A stretch of 64,000 nt of DNA from CAYUJH01 sp964394585 (GCA_964394585.1 CAYMYI010000001.1:66025-130024), one strand, 5' to 3'. Positions 26,666-36,572 are shown, counted from the stretch's first letter. Numbers and translations: made by a program. Notes: generated by a model not told the origin, from the sequence alone.

Positions 26666-27751
26666 ATGCAGTTTATCGAACGATTGATTCAGTATTTCAT
26701 TGGCGGCTTATTTATTTTCTCAGGGGCTGTAAAAGTGAACGACCCCGTAGGGACTGCCATCAAATTAGAAGAATATTTTGCTGTATTTTCTGAAGATATT
26801 GCCGAGGTCTTTCAAGTGTTAGTCCCTTTTTCGCTTCCGCTAGCTGTATTTTTGGTAACGCTCGAAATTGTATTAGGCGTGGCACTATTGGTAAACTTCC
26901 GAAAGAAAGATACCATTAAAGCGCTGTTAGCACTCATCGTATTTTTCACGTTCCTTACCTTCTACTCCGCTTACTTTAATAAAGTAACCGACTGCGGATG
27001 CTTTGGCGATGCCATCCCGCTTACTCCGTGGCAATCGTTCACGAAAGATGTGGTACTTCTCGTACTCATTCTCGTGCTCGTATTCCGCATGCGCACCTAT
27101 AAAAATACCATATCATCTTTTTCGGGTGGAGTTACGGGAGCCAGTGCAATCCTTTCGCTGGTAGTAGCATTTTGGGCGATTGAACACCTGCCATTTAAAG
27201 ATTTCCGTGTGTATAAAGTGGGGGCAAACATCCCTCAGCTTATGGAAGCTCAAGTGCCCTGCCAGTACATCTATTTTTTAGAAAAAGATGGAAAGATTGA
27301 AAAGTTTACTGAGTATCCCTCAGACCCTGCCTATACGTACAAAGACATGAAAATTGCCAACCAAGCCGAGTGTACCCCTAAAATTACCGATTACGCCCTT
27401 ACCGATGCCGAAGGAAATAACCAAACCGAGGCATCGTTGCAAGGAAAGCGTCTGTTGGTTGTAGTGCACAAAGCAGAAAAGGCAAACCGCGAAAGTTTTG
27501 AAACGATTGTTCCCCTAGTAGATGCATTGGAAAAAGCAGGCATACAACCGATGATTTTGTCGTCGGACGCTACGATTGATGACCTGCGCCACGAGGTACA
27601 ACTTGCCGCCCCTTATTTCTTTGCCGATGCCACCGTATTGAAAACGATGATACGCTCAAACCCCGGTTTTCTTTACTTAGAAGATGGCGTTGTGAAGAAT
27701 AAATGGCACTACAACGACGCCCCCCAAACCGTAGCTGAAGTTACAAAATAA
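26666..27751 (+). CDS. DoxX/MauE-like membrane protein (BT_3928 family)
   Basis: This 361-residue protein starts with a DoxX/MauE-like four-helix membrane domain (about 1-150; IQYFIGGLFIFSGAVKVNDP, ALLVNFRKKDTIKALLALI, and TDCGCFGDAIPLT with a Cys pair), followed by a fifth helix (about 152-175) and a C-terminal soluble region of 180 residues (RLLVVVHKAEKANRESFE, DATVLKTMIRSNPGFLYLEDG) that looks thioredoxin-like without a CxxC. MauE-like proteins can supply reducing power for disulfide formation; that role here is inference. It follows the DUF1599 gene by 32 nt, probably as an operon. Confidence 0.85.
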   Translation: MQFIERLIQYFIGGLFIFSGAVKVNDPVGTAIKLEEYFAVFSEDIAEVFQVLVPFSLPLAVFLVTLEIVLGVALLVNFRKKDTIKALLALIVFFTFLTFYSAYFNKVTDCGCFGDAIPLTPWQSFTKDVVLLVLILVLVFRMRTYKNTISSFSGGVTGASAILSLVVAFWAIEHLPFKDFRVYKVGANIPQLMEAQVPCQYIYFLEKDGKIEKFTEYPSDPAYTYKDMKIANQAECTPKITDYALTDAEGNNQTEASLQGKRLLVVVHKAEKANRESFETIVPLVDALEKAGIQPMILSSDATIDDLRHEVQLAAPYFFADATVLKTMIRSNPGFLYLEDGVVKNKWHYNDAPQTVAEVTK

Positions 27752-27915
27752 TGAAAAATGAGATTGTACGTGGCAAACTCAAATACCATTCAGTAAAAGT
27801 TTTTTGAATGAGTGCCTCACAATCGGGCAAAAGGTTTGCAATCCGTTGGGTTTACGAATATTTTCACAAAAGAATGAGATTCTATATAACTATAAACCCA
27901 TAAGCACTGCACTCT

Positions 27916-29801
27916 ATGCGTGAACCCAACGCAAAAAAACTGAAGGTACTCATGTTAGGCTGGGAATTCCCTCCCCTACTCACCGGGGGATTGGGTCCTG
28001 CTTGTTATGGCCTATCGAAAGCACTGAGCGAGTTTGTAGAGCTGCAGTTAGTGTTGCCCCATGCCGCAGAAAAATCGCCCCTAACAACTGCCAATGTCGT
28101 GGGGGTAAATCAGCTCGATTTGCAAGGGCTTTACCAAGAAAAAATAGTGCGTATCCGCCAATTAGAAGATAAAATCGCTGAGCGCACTTTAGAACTTCGG
28201 AAAGAAGAGGAAAGGAAACAGCAGTTACACGAAAAAAAATTGGCTTCTATCAGTCAAGCATTGGAGAGGCTCGAAAAAAACTTGCACCATCGCAAAAACG
28301 CGGCATCATTTAAAAAGAAACAAACCTTAGAAGCCGAACAAAAAGCGTTGATGGAAACTGTACCACCTCAACCTACCTTACAAGCTACCGTGCAACAAGC
28401 CATCAGAGAGGTAATCGAAGAACAACAACAAACGTATGCATACGAAGCGTTTTCTTCGGTAGCCTATGTAAACGTGCAGGTTAACCCTTACGAAACCGTG
28501 GAAGTCCCCACCCTCACCACTCGTATCGAACGTGTAACGCAGCCGATACCGCTACAACAAAAAGCTGAACCTGCCGATATCGCTACCGAAGATGGCAAAG
28601 CATCGCCGCCACCGTTCCATTTACCTACTAAAAAAGAACGAATGAAAGCCACCCTTTCTTCTTCAGAAGAAGAAACGGAAAGGTTCGCTCAGGAATTTGC
28701 GAAAGCAAAAGCGGCATTGTTAGCCCAATTTCCAGAAGAGGAGCAGCCCCCCACACAAGACACGGTTCTGCAAGAATTGAAGGACGCACTACACGAAGAG
28801 ATGGCTTCGCAAGTTGCCCAGGAGTGGTCACACCACCAAGCACTTTTCTACGAAAAGCAAGTGTATGGCCCCCGCTTAATGGATAAAGTAGCTGCTTACA
28901 CGGAAATTGTAACGCAATACGGAGGGCAACAGAAATTTGATCTCATCCATGCGCACGATTGGCTCACATTTCCGGCAGCGGCGGCGCTAAAGAAAGCAAC
29001 CGGGAAACCCCTTGTGTTGCATGTGCACTCGCTAGAAACCGATCGCACGGCGAATCCCAACATCCGCAACGAAATTTTTTCCATTGAGCAGCAAGCGCTT
29101 CAGTTTGCCGATAGCATTGTATCGGTTAGTAAACGCACTCGTCGTATGCTGATTGATACGTATGGAATTGACCCAGATAAAATTCACGTAGTGCACAACG
29201 GAATCGCTCCATGGAAGCCTCCTCGTCTCAAACAAGTACGCAACACCAAAAACATCTTGTTTTTAGGAAGGGTAACTGCCCAAAAAGGGGTTTTGCAACT
29301 GATAGAAACCGCAAGTTTACTTTTACAAAAAGTAGATGATGTTCGCTTTTGTATCGCAGGAATTGGCGACCAACTTCGGGAGGCTATGCTGTTAGCACAA
29401 CAAAAAGGAATTAGCGATAAAATCCGTTTTTTGGGGTTTCTTTCCCAAAAGGAAGTGCAAAACGTTTTACAACAAACCGACGTGTTTTTCATGCCATCGG
29501 TGTCAGACCCGTTTGGCTTAGCTGCGTTAGAAGCGGCTCAGTTTGGCATTCCGCTGGTGCTTTCCAAGCAAACCGGAGCCGCCGAAGTGTTACCCCATTC
29601 GCTACGTGCAAACTACTGGGAAACCGAACGGTTCGCTAACTATTTGTTCGCAGCTTTGCACTATGAGGGTTTGCAGAAAGAGCTATCGGCGCAAACTCTA
29701 CACGATGTGCAACACGCAACTTGGGAAAAGGCTGCCGCAGCAGTTTGGGCGCATTACCAAGCACTCACCACCGTTCAACCCGAAGAAAAAAACACGACTG
29801 T
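27916..29801 (+). CDS. GT4 glycosyltransferase (starch-synthase-like) with long insertion
   Basis: This 629-residue enzyme (stop 29803-29805) has a GT-B fold. The N-terminus KVLMLGWEFPPLLTGGLGPAC carries the GGL motif of glycogen/starch synthases. The fold is interrupted at about residues 70-300 by a segment rich in Glu, Gln and Lys with coiled-coil character (RQLEDKIAERTLELRKEEER). The Rossmann parts resume with FDLIHAHDWLTFPAAAALKK, then the C-terminal donor domain with NILFLGRVTAQKGV and DPFGLAALEA, where Asp replaces the first Glu of the usual EX7E motif. It is probably involved in alpha-glucan metabolism with the GH57 gene, whose ATG overlaps its TGA (ATGA). Confidence 0.88.
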
Positions 29802-31001
29802 ATGACCGCCATCTGTCTATATTTCCAAGTACATCAGCCTTACCGGCTGCGTCATTTCTCATTTTTAGAACCTCCTACACTACCGCAAGACTATACCGAC
29901 GAAGCGCTCAACGAACGCATTGTCCGGCGCGTTGGGCAACGATGCTACTTGCCTAACAACCAACTGCTCCTACGGCTAGTGAAGCAATACGGAGAGCGCT
30001 TCAGAATTGCCTTTTCTATATCGGGCACGGCAATGGAACAGTTTGAACAATATGCCCCTGAAGTATTACAATCGTTCCAGAAGCTGGTAGATACTGGCAA
30101 TGTGGAATTGCTCGCTGAAACCTCCCACCATTCGTTATCTTTTCTTTTTAATACAGAAGAATTTACTACGCAGATACAATTACACCGCGAAAAAACACAA
30201 AAACTTTTCAACGTAACACCGTGCATCTTTAGAAATACTGAGCTGATTTATCGGGACGACTTGCCCGAAGCGCTAGCACCCTTTCGGTTCCGAGGAATTT
30301 TATGCGAAGGAGCCGATCAGTGGCTACAAGGCAAATCGCCCAATTTTGTCTACCAATCGAAACGCTCCCCACGCATCCCGCTGCTATTGCGCAACTACCT
30401 CCTATCCGACGATATCGCCTTCCGATTTTCCGACACCTCGTGGAACGAATATCCTCTCACAGCAAAGGCATTTTCCCAAAAACTGAATGCGCAAGAATCT
30501 GCAGAGGTCATCAATCTTTTTATGGACTATGAAACGTTTGGAGAGCACCAGGCGGCTTCTACAGGTATTTTTAATTTTTTAGAAGAATTGCCAGAAGAAG
30601 TGCTGCAGTCGTCGAAGTACCAATTCTGTACCCCTTCTGACGTACTAAACCGCTTGGCACCCCTCAGAGTATATGAAGTGCCCCGCGCTACCTCTTGGGC
30701 CGACGAAGCTCGAGACGTTTCAGCATGGTTGGGCAATACGATGCAACGCGAATCTATTGAGCGGTTGTACCAAAAGTGGCACAAAGTCATGCACAAACGC
30801 GTGCCCCATCTCACAGAAGTATGGCGCAAATTGCAAACATCTGACCATTTTTATTATATGGCAACCAAAGCCCTCGCCGATGGAGACGTTCATCAATACT
30901 TTAGCCCTTTTGAAACTCCCTACGATGCTTACATTGCCTATCAGAATGTTTTACAGCACTTTGACCATTACCTCTCTCAGTATGGTTTTGAAAAAAATTA
31001 A
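29802..31001 (+). CDS. GH57 family glycoside hydrolase (alpha-amylase-like)
   Basis: This 399-residue GH57 protein has the start ATG at 29802 overlapping the TGA of the GT4 gene, implying translational coupling. Family signatures: the N-terminal YFQVHQPYRLR (HQP motif), SISGTAMEQFE, ETSHHSLSFLF, FRNTELIYRDD with the probable nucleophile Glu, and LFMDYETFGEHQ with the probable acid Asp. GH57 enzymes act on alpha-1,4 or alpha-1,6 glucans. Together with the GT4 enzyme it probably makes or remodels glycogen-like polymer in the cytoplasm. The frame could be extended upstream to 29721, but that overlaps the GT4 gene out of frame and is rejected. Confidence 0.9.
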   Translation: MTAICLYFQVHQPYRLRHFSFLEPPTLPQDYTDEALNERIVRRVGQRCYLPNNQLLLRLVKQYGERFRIAFSISGTAMEQFEQYAPEVLQSFQKLVDTGNVELLAETSHHSLSFLFNTEEFTTQIQLHREKTQKLFNVTPCIFRNTELIYRDDLPEALAPFRFRGILCEGADQWLQGKSPNFVYQSKRSPRIPLLLRNYLLSDDIAFRFSDTSWNEYPLTAKAFSQKLNAQESAEVINLFMDYETFGEHQAASTGIFNFLEELPEEVLQSSKYQFCTPSDVLNRLAPLRVYEVPRATSWADEARDVSAWLGNTMQRESIERLYQKWHKVMHKRVPHLTEVWRKLQTSDHFYYMATKALADGDVHQYFSPFETPYDAYIAYQNVLQHFDHYLSQYGFEKN

Positions 31002-31170
31002 CCCTAAAAAATAGGTAGATGTACGTAATTAAACCTACTCGTTATTAGGGAGATTTCTATTAAGTTTGTAAAACTCTCAAAATAAGCCACTATCTTTTTT
31101 TGGAAGCTTACTGAACACTACTAGTAGATCCTATTCTGTCAACTATCTCAACTAATCGTACAAACTACTC

Positions 31171-34100
31171 ATGTTATCTATCATCCGATGTATTATCACC
31201 TTTTTCTGCGTAGTTGCAGTAAGTGTAGCGCAGGCACAATACAACCATTGGACAAAACTGCAGTACAAAAAAGATAGAGGGCTTCCCAATAATCTTACGA
31301 AAACAATTGTGCAAGATAGCCTCGGATTTATATGGGTAGGAACCGATGCAGGTATTGCGCGTCTTGAAGGGATTACGTTTGAGCCTTACCAAAAAGGACT
31401 GTCTAACCAGTACGTAAAATCACTTATAAAGCGAAAAAACGGCAGTTTAATCGCCATTACCGATATGGGAGTAGCTCGTGTAATGAGCCAGCTCGATACG
31501 GTACACATACACCCACTTATAGCTGGTACACTGCATCCTACCGATACGTCAGTATCGTTCCCTAAAAATGCCTACGAAGATAGCCAACAACGCCTCTGGA
31601 TTGCCGAGCGATCCTCAGTGGTATTACTTAAAGACGACGGCAGCCTTAAACGCTATGAATTCGACGAACAGCACCGCACTTACGATTTCCTCAACTCATT
31701 CACATTTGCCGAAAGCGAACGCGGCGATTTATACGTAAGCTCGTTCCCCGGCTTTTTACTATGGTACAACCCCATTAGCGATGAGTTCCAAGAAGTTCCG
31801 CTGCCACAACCAGTCGGCGTAGCCTATCAGCTTATACATGTAAACAGTACACAATTTCTGTTGGCAGCTTCAGAAGCATTGTTTGAAATACGAGTGCGCA
31901 ATGGCGAGTTAATTCGATGTAATCCACTGACAGAAGATGGATTTACACGGCTCACCAAAGTAAACGACCAATTACTATATGGTGCTTCGCTCGGAGAAGG
32001 TATTTTCAAGATAAAACGCCAGCAGCAAGAGTACCAGGTTGAACGCACCATAGCCCCCGATGCTAGTATCTACCATGCACTATATGCCGATGCAAACCAC
32101 AATTTATGGGGCGCTACCGATAAAGGTATTTTCCTATATCCTCCTGCATTTTTTGGCAATTTTAAACCAAAGGAACTTCCTTTTTACATTAATGCAATAG
32201 CCACCAGCACCAATGGCGATACGGTATTCATTGCCCAAGGAGAATCCATTTTTTTTGCACATGCAGACTCGCTCCGCTTATTGTACTCTAGCACTGAAGG
32301 AAATATTTTACAAATGATTCCCCAAAAAGAAGCTATTTGGATTGCCACTGCAAATGAAGAACTACTCAGGCTTTCATACGAAGGGGAGGTACTAGGGCAA
32401 TTAGATTTTTCAGCACAACAAGCAGTAATTCTTTCCATGGCAGAAGATGCACAAGGGAATCTTTGGTGTGTTCCTACGAATTCTGAAGGTATCCTGAAAG
32501 TATCAGAACAACAAGAAATTCGGTACTACCACGAACAAGAAGATGGTACTAACCAGGTATTCAATGTAGTAGCAGTCTCATCAAAAAACCAAGTATATAT
32601 CGGTGGTACATCCCCTTCGCATTATTTGTTGTTACACGAGCCCTCCACCAATACATTCCGCAATTTGAGCAGTCCACTGCCTCCTTTGAAAGAGCCGGAA
32701 AACTTCCAGGTAAATGATATAGCGCTAACTCCTCAAGGTATTTACTTAGGAACTAACGAAGGCCTGCTCCGCTACGAAAAAGACAGTACAAAACGAGTCT
32801 ACCTAGGCGCTTTCAGCTACGAAAACATCAAAGCGTTAACCGTAGACCGCGCAGGAAATTTATGGCTAGGAACCGGCTTAGGTGTCATTAAATTTACCGG
32901 GGAACATTACGTCCATTTTAACGATAAAAATGGACTTATCTCAGAAGATATTACCACAAATGCCATGCTAGTAGATGGGAAAAATAACTTATGGATTGGG
33001 ACATCTTCGGGAGTAGTAATTGCCGATGAACTTACACAATACGACATTACCCATATACCCATAGTTCGTACACTTGGCAACGACGGGCAAGTCCTCGATA
33101 CTAAACAATTTAGTTTTGAGCTAACCAGCGGCACATATCTGCAAGAAGAAGTAGTGGTAATTCAATATCCGACCGAACACTTACAATATCAGTTTAGGCT
33201 CATCAGCGATGATAGAACAGATGCAGAGTGGTCGCTTCCCTCGCGCGAACCTACCTACTTCATCCCTAAACTTCCGAGAGGCAACTACGTGCTGGAAGCT
33301 CGTGCTCGCCAACAAGGCAACTACATTTGGAGCGACTCCGTCAAAATGCGTTTGCAAGTATCGCCTCCATGGTATCAGACTTGGTGGGCAATTGTTGGCT
33401 ATGTAGCCGGTATGATTTTATTAATTTGGGCAGCCGTGAAATGGTATACACAGCGGTTGGTTCGCGAAAAAGAAAAACTCGAAGGCATTATTTCCAAACG
33501 TACGCAGGAAATTGTATCGCAAAAAGAGATTATCGAAAAAACCAACGAAGAAGTTACCTCTAGTATTAATTACGCTAAGCGGATGCAGTTGGCATCGTTG
33601 CCTACCCTTGCCGAAATGCAAGAAGTATTTAAGGATATTTTTGTGTTCTACCGCCCTCGCGATATTGTCAGTGGCGATTTTTACTGGTTCACTCGCAAAG
33701 GCGAACTTTCATTTCTAGCGGCTGCCGATTGTACTGGCCATGGTGTACCTGGGGCATTTATGTCGATTGCCGGGGGCACTATGCTAAAAAACGCTGTAGA
33801 ATTCAAAGGACTTACCGACCCTGCCGATATACTGAAAGATGTTCACTTAAATATCCGCAGTTCGTTTAAACAAGACGAAACTCAAAACCGCGACGGTATG
33901 GATGTAGCCTTGTGCGTAATCGATCACCAACAGAAAACCCTCCATTTTGCCGGAGCGCAAAACTATCTTTTATATATCCAGAATGGAAAAATGGAACGTG
34001 TTCGGGGCGATCGCCAACCGGTTGGAGGGCAGCAACGTGAAAAAGACCGCGTCTTCCACACTAAAAGTATCGATATTTCTAGCCCAACTACTTTCTATAT

Positions 34101-34308
34101 CTTCTCAGATGGATACCAAGACCAATTTGGAGGACCTGAAGAAAAGAAGTTCATGGCGCATCGCTTGCGAAAAATACTGCAAGATATCCACCAAAAGCCT
34201 ATGAAAGACCAACAAACCATGCTCAACGAAGTGATGGAAGCATGGATTACCGAATCGGAACAGCAGCGCCAAACCGATGATATGCTCATCGTAGGCGTGA
34301 AGGTATAA
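31171..34308 (+). CDS. Reg_prop/Y_Y_Y sensor with SpoIIE phosphatase output
   Basis: This 1045-residue membrane sensor has a signal peptide (about 1-22), then a large beta-propeller region built of Reg_prop units (about 30-640; for example DSLGFIWVGTDAGIARLEG, RAGNLWLGTGLGVIKF and KNNLWIGTSSGVVIA). A Y_Y_Y domain (about 650-728) and one transmembrane helix (about 733-755, WAIVGYVAGMILLIWAAVKW) follow. The cytoplasmic part is a coiled coil and a PP2C-like SpoIIE phosphatase (about 805-1045; RPRDIVSGDFYWF, AAADCTGHGVPGAFMSIAG, FYIFSDGYQDQFGG). It would dephosphorylate an anti-sigma antagonist or similar partner in response to a periplasmic signal. No partner gene is adjacent. Confidence 0.92.
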   Translation: MLSIIRCIITFFCVVAVSVAQAQYNHWTKLQYKKDRGLPNNLTKTIVQDSLGFIWVGTDAGIARLEGITFEPYQKGLSNQYVKSLIKRKNGSLIAITDMGVARVMSQLDTVHIHPLIAGTLHPTDTSVSFPKNAYEDSQQRLWIAERSSVVLLKDDGSLKRYEFDEQHRTYDFLNSFTFAESERGDLYVSSFPGFLLWYNPISDEFQEVPLPQPVGVAYQLIHVNSTQFLLAASEALFEIRVRNGELIRCNPLTEDGFTRLTKVNDQLLYGASLGEGIFKIKRQQQEYQVERTIAPDASIYHALYADANHNLWGATDKGIFLYPPAFFGNFKPKELPFYINAIATSTNGDTVFIAQGESIFFAHADSLRLLYSSTEGNILQMIPQKEAIWIATANEELLRLSYEGEVLGQLDFSAQQAVILSMAEDAQGNLWCVPTNSEGILKVSEQQEIRYYHEQEDGTNQVFNVVAVSSKNQVYIGGTSPSHYLLLHEPSTNTFRNLSSPLPPLKEPENFQVNDIALTPQGIYLGTNEGLLRYEKDSTKRVYLGAFSYENIKALTVDRAGNLWLGTGLGVIKFTGEHYVHFNDKNGLISEDITTNAMLVDGKNNLWIGTSSGVVIADELTQYDITHIPIVRTLGNDGQVLDTKQFSFELTSGTYLQEEVVVIQYPTEHLQYQFRLISDDRTDAEWSLPSREPTYFIPKLPRGNYVLEARARQQGNYIWSDSVKMRLQVSPPWYQTWWAIVGYVAGMILLIWAAVKWYTQRLVREKEKLEGIISKRTQEIVSQKEIIEKTNEEVTSSINYAKRMQLASLPTLAEMQEVFKDIFVFYRPRDIVSGDFYWFTRKGELSFLAAADCTGHGVPGAFMSIAGGTMLKNAVEFKGLTDPADILKDVHLNIRSSFKQDETQNRDGMDVALCVIDHQQKTLHFAGAQNYLLYIQNGKMERVRGDRQPVGGQQREKDRVFHTKSIDISSPTTFYIFSDGYQDQFGGPEEKKFMAHRLRKILQDIHQKPMKDQQTMLNEVMEAWITESEQQRQTDDMLIVGVKV

Positions 34309-34374
34309 AAACGCTATCGCCTTGATTTTTAGCAATAACCTGCTTTTCTACCGCTTCCCTCCTACTTTTACACC

Positions 34375-35049
34375 GTGAAAACACTTGGAATCGAAATCGC
34401 CGGGCTGGTAGCCAAAGAAATTCAACTTGAGCTACGCCAACGCCAAATGCTCAATAGTATCTTGCTGTATGTGTTCAGTACAGTATTCGTTTGCTATTTG
34501 GCGTTCAACCAAAAAGCCATTGCCTTACAGCCAATCACTTGGAATACGCTCTTTTGGATTATCCAGCTATTTGTGGCAATTAGCGCAGTTTCGCGGAGTT
34601 TCGATCGAGAAAGCCGCGAGGAGTTTTATCTGTACTACTGCTTAGTAAGCCCCCAAGCTATTGTGATTGCAAAGATGGTATACAACGCCCTTATACTCAT
34701 GGTTACTGCTCTGGTAGCACTGTTGGTGTATAGTATTGTATTAGGTAACCCTGTGCAAGACCCCCTACTGTTCTTGCTTGCTGTAATTATGGGTGCCAGT
34801 GGCTTTGCCGCTTGCCTCACCATGATTGCCGCCATTGCATCAAAAACCAATAATACGGCAACCCTCACTGCTATTTTGGGGTTTCCCGTCGTCATCCCTA
34901 TCATCATCATGTTGGTGAAGGTCTCGCGCAATGCTACCGATGGCCTCGCCCGAAGCGTAAGTTACGACGAACTTGCCATCATTTTAGCCATCGACGCCAT
35001 CGTACTCACCATTTCTTATATTTTGTTTCCGTACCTTTGGCGTAGCTAA
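34375..35049 (+). CDS. ccmB: Heme exporter membrane subunit CcmB
   Basis: This 224-residue integral membrane protein starts at a GTG (34375). It shows VAKEIQLELRQRQMLNSILLY at the N-terminus, characteristic of CcmB, and six hydrophobic helices, including FWIIQLFVAISAVSRSFDRE and NTATLTAILGFPVVIPIII. With CcmA (ABC ATPase, not present here) and CcmC it loads heme onto CcmE in cytochrome c maturation. It is the first gene of a ccmB-ccmC-ccmD-ccmE series. A TACTTTTA element at 34361-34368 could be its promoter -7 box. Confidence 0.92.
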   Translation: MKTLGIEIAGLVAKEIQLELRQRQMLNSILLYVFSTVFVCYLAFNQKAIALQPITWNTLFWIIQLFVAISAVSRSFDRESREEFYLYYCLVSPQAIVIAKMVYNALILMVTALVALLVYSIVLGNPVQDPLLFLLAVIMGASGFAACLTMIAAIASKTNNTATLTAILGFPVVIPIIIMLVKVSRNATDGLARSVSYDELAIILAIDAIVLTISYILFPYLWRS

Positions 35050-35122
35050 ATTTAGCTGCTAAAAGCGCCGAAAACTTCTCGGTTGAAAGCGTGTTTTCTA
35101 AAAGAGAAAATTAGAAGTTGTT

Positions 35123-35788
35123 ATGCTAAAGAAAAATTGGTGGAAAATTGTAACAGTGCTCCTCATCTTTTACACCATTATCGCAGGAATGATCCTCGAA
35201 GTACCCCGTCTAGCCATTTTAAACGAAACTATTCGCAATTTATATTTTCATGTTCCTATGTGGTTTGGAATGGTGTTGATGACCGGCACTTCTGCATTTT
35301 ATGCCATTCGCCATCTGAAAAGCCAACAACTTATCGACGACATCCGCTCTGAAGAATTTGCCAAAGCCGGTGTTCTGTTTGGCGTATTGGGCATGCTTTC
35401 AGGCATGTTGTGGGCGCAGTTTACATGGGGCTCTTTTTGGAGTGGCGACCCCAAACAAAATGCCTCGGCAGTAGCGCTGATGATCTACTTCGGTTACTTC
35501 GTATTACGAGGCGCTTTTACCGACCGCCTACAACGTAGCCGCATCAGTGGGGTATATAACATTTTTGCTTATGCTTTGTACATTCCGCTGATTTTCATCT
35601 TGCCTCGCCTTACCGACTCTCTACATCCGGGCAATGGCGGCAACCCCGGTTTCAATGCGTACGACCTCGACTCCAAACTTCGCACGGTGTTCTACCCTGC
35701 CGTTATCGGCTGGATTTTACTAGGGGTTTGGGTTACGCAGCTGCGCATCCGACTCAGCAAAATCGAACTCAAACTCGAAAACCGTTAA
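35123..35788 (+). CDS. ccmC: Cytochrome c biogenesis protein CcmC/CcsA
   Basis: This 221-residue membrane protein of the heme-handling family has six predicted helices. The tryptophan-rich WWD-like motif reads WAQFTWGSFWSGDPKQNAS, and flanking heme-ligand histidines are likely in LYFHVPMWFG and DSLHPGNGGN. CcmC delivers heme to CcmE at the outer face of the inner membrane. The gene lies 73 nt after ccmB and is followed by a small ccmD-like gene. Confidence 0.92.
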   Translation: MLKKNWWKIVTVLLIFYTIIAGMILEVPRLAILNETIRNLYFHVPMWFGMVLMTGTSAFYAIRHLKSQQLIDDIRSEEFAKAGVLFGVLGMLSGMLWAQFTWGSFWSGDPKQNASAVALMIYFGYFVLRGAFTDRLQRSRISGVYNIFAYALYIPLIFILPRLTDSLHPGNGGNPGFNAYDLDSKLRTVFYPAVIGWILLGVWVTQLRIRLSKIELKLENR

Positions 35789-35817
35789 CCTACCTTCAAC
35801 TTCTTTTTTGCAACATC

Positions 35818-36078
35818 ATGAAATTAAAACATATTCTTGTTTCGATAGCTCTTACGGCATCCCTACATTTATCAGCATTTAGTCAAGATAAAGTACCCAT
35901 CACAGAGCAAGATTACACCAACGATAAAATAGAAATGGCAGACCAACTGCGTTCCGATGGGAAAATATGGGTAGTAGTAGGGACCATTGCTGTGATAGTT
36001 GCCGGACTTTTTGTGTACTTAATTTTGTTAGAAAAAAAAGTTCGTAAAATTGAAAAGCTAACCGATTCTGAATTTTAA
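35818..36078 (+). CDS. CcmD-like small membrane protein
   Basis: This 86-residue protein is chosen with the ATG at 35818 because it opens a signal-like segment (MKLKHILVSIALTASLHLSA then FSQ); the longer frame from 35728 runs inside ccmC. The mature part has one membrane helix (about 50-70, WVVVGTIAVIVAGLFVYLIL) and a basic end, EKKVRKIEKL. Position and topology fit CcmD, which links CcmC and CcmE. Extra periplasmic residues and a signal peptide make it longer than proteobacterial CcmD. The assignment rests mainly on context. Confidence 0.75.
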   Translation: MKLKHILVSIALTASLHLSAFSQDKVPITEQDYTNDKIEMADQLRSDGKIWVVVGTIAVIVAGLFVYLILLEKKVRKIEKLTDSEF

Positions 36079-36094
36079 TAAACCAAACGTTGCT

Positions 36095-36511
36095 ATGAAA
36101 ACTTCTCATCTTTTTGGGCTCATTATTGTCGCAGTGGCCATTGCGGTAATCGTTTCAACAGCGGGCGATGCAAGCCAGTACGTAACCTTCACCGAAGCGA
36201 TGGAACTTGCCGAAAGTGGCAATACGGCAAAAGTACACGTAGTAGGTGAACTCAAAAAAAGCCCTGCTAACGAGGTGGTGGGGATTGAATATAACCCTTC
36301 CAAGGATCCTAATTACCTTAGTTTTATTTTGGTAGACGACGATAAAAAAGAACACAAAGTAGTGTGTTACAATCCGCCTGCTTCCATGCAAGACTTCCAC
36401 CGTTCCGAAAAAGTAGTGGTAATTGGCAGAGCGCGCGACGAACACTTTGTCGCTAGTGAAATTTTAATGAAGTGCCCTTCGAAGTACGAAGAAAAAGAAT
36501 TGAAAATATAA
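36095..36511 (+). CDS. ccmE: Cytochrome c maturation heme chaperone CcmE, CXXXY type
   Basis: This 138-residue protein has an N-terminal membrane anchor (about 5-24) and a periplasmic OB-fold domain (TAKVHVVGELKK, LSFILVDDDKKEHKVVCYN, SEKVVVIGRARDEHFVASEILMKC). CcmE carries heme from CcmC to the apocytochrome ligation complex. In proteobacteria heme is attached to a His in an HxxxY motif. Here the equivalent position reads CPSKY, i.e. a CXXXY variant known from other lineages. The gene starts 16 nt after ccmD. No ccmF, ccmH or ccmA is nearby. Confidence 0.9.
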   Translation: MKTSHLFGLIIVAVAIAVIVSTAGDASQYVTFTEAMELAESGNTAKVHVVGELKKSPANEVVGIEYNPSKDPNYLSFILVDDDKKEHKVVCYNPPASMQDFHRSEKVVVIGRARDEHFVASEILMKCPSKYEEKELKI

Positions 36512-36535
36512 CCTGCCCTTGGCGATTGCCTAAAG

Positions 36536-36572
36536 CGCTACTTGTACTCTCCTTGGCAAGTAGCGTTTTTTT
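36536..36572 (+). terminator. Terminator after the ccm operon
   Basis: A 9-bp stem, CGCTACTTG (36536-36544) with CAAGTAGCG (36557-36565), is followed by seven T. It ends the ccmB-ccmE transcript 25 nt after the ccmE stop. Confidence 0.92.

Noticed and set aside
27752..27915. Possible terminator or small RNA between the DoxX-like and GT4 genes
   Set aside because: The only inverted repeat (CATTCA/TGAATG) is short, with an AT-rich loop and no T tract after it.
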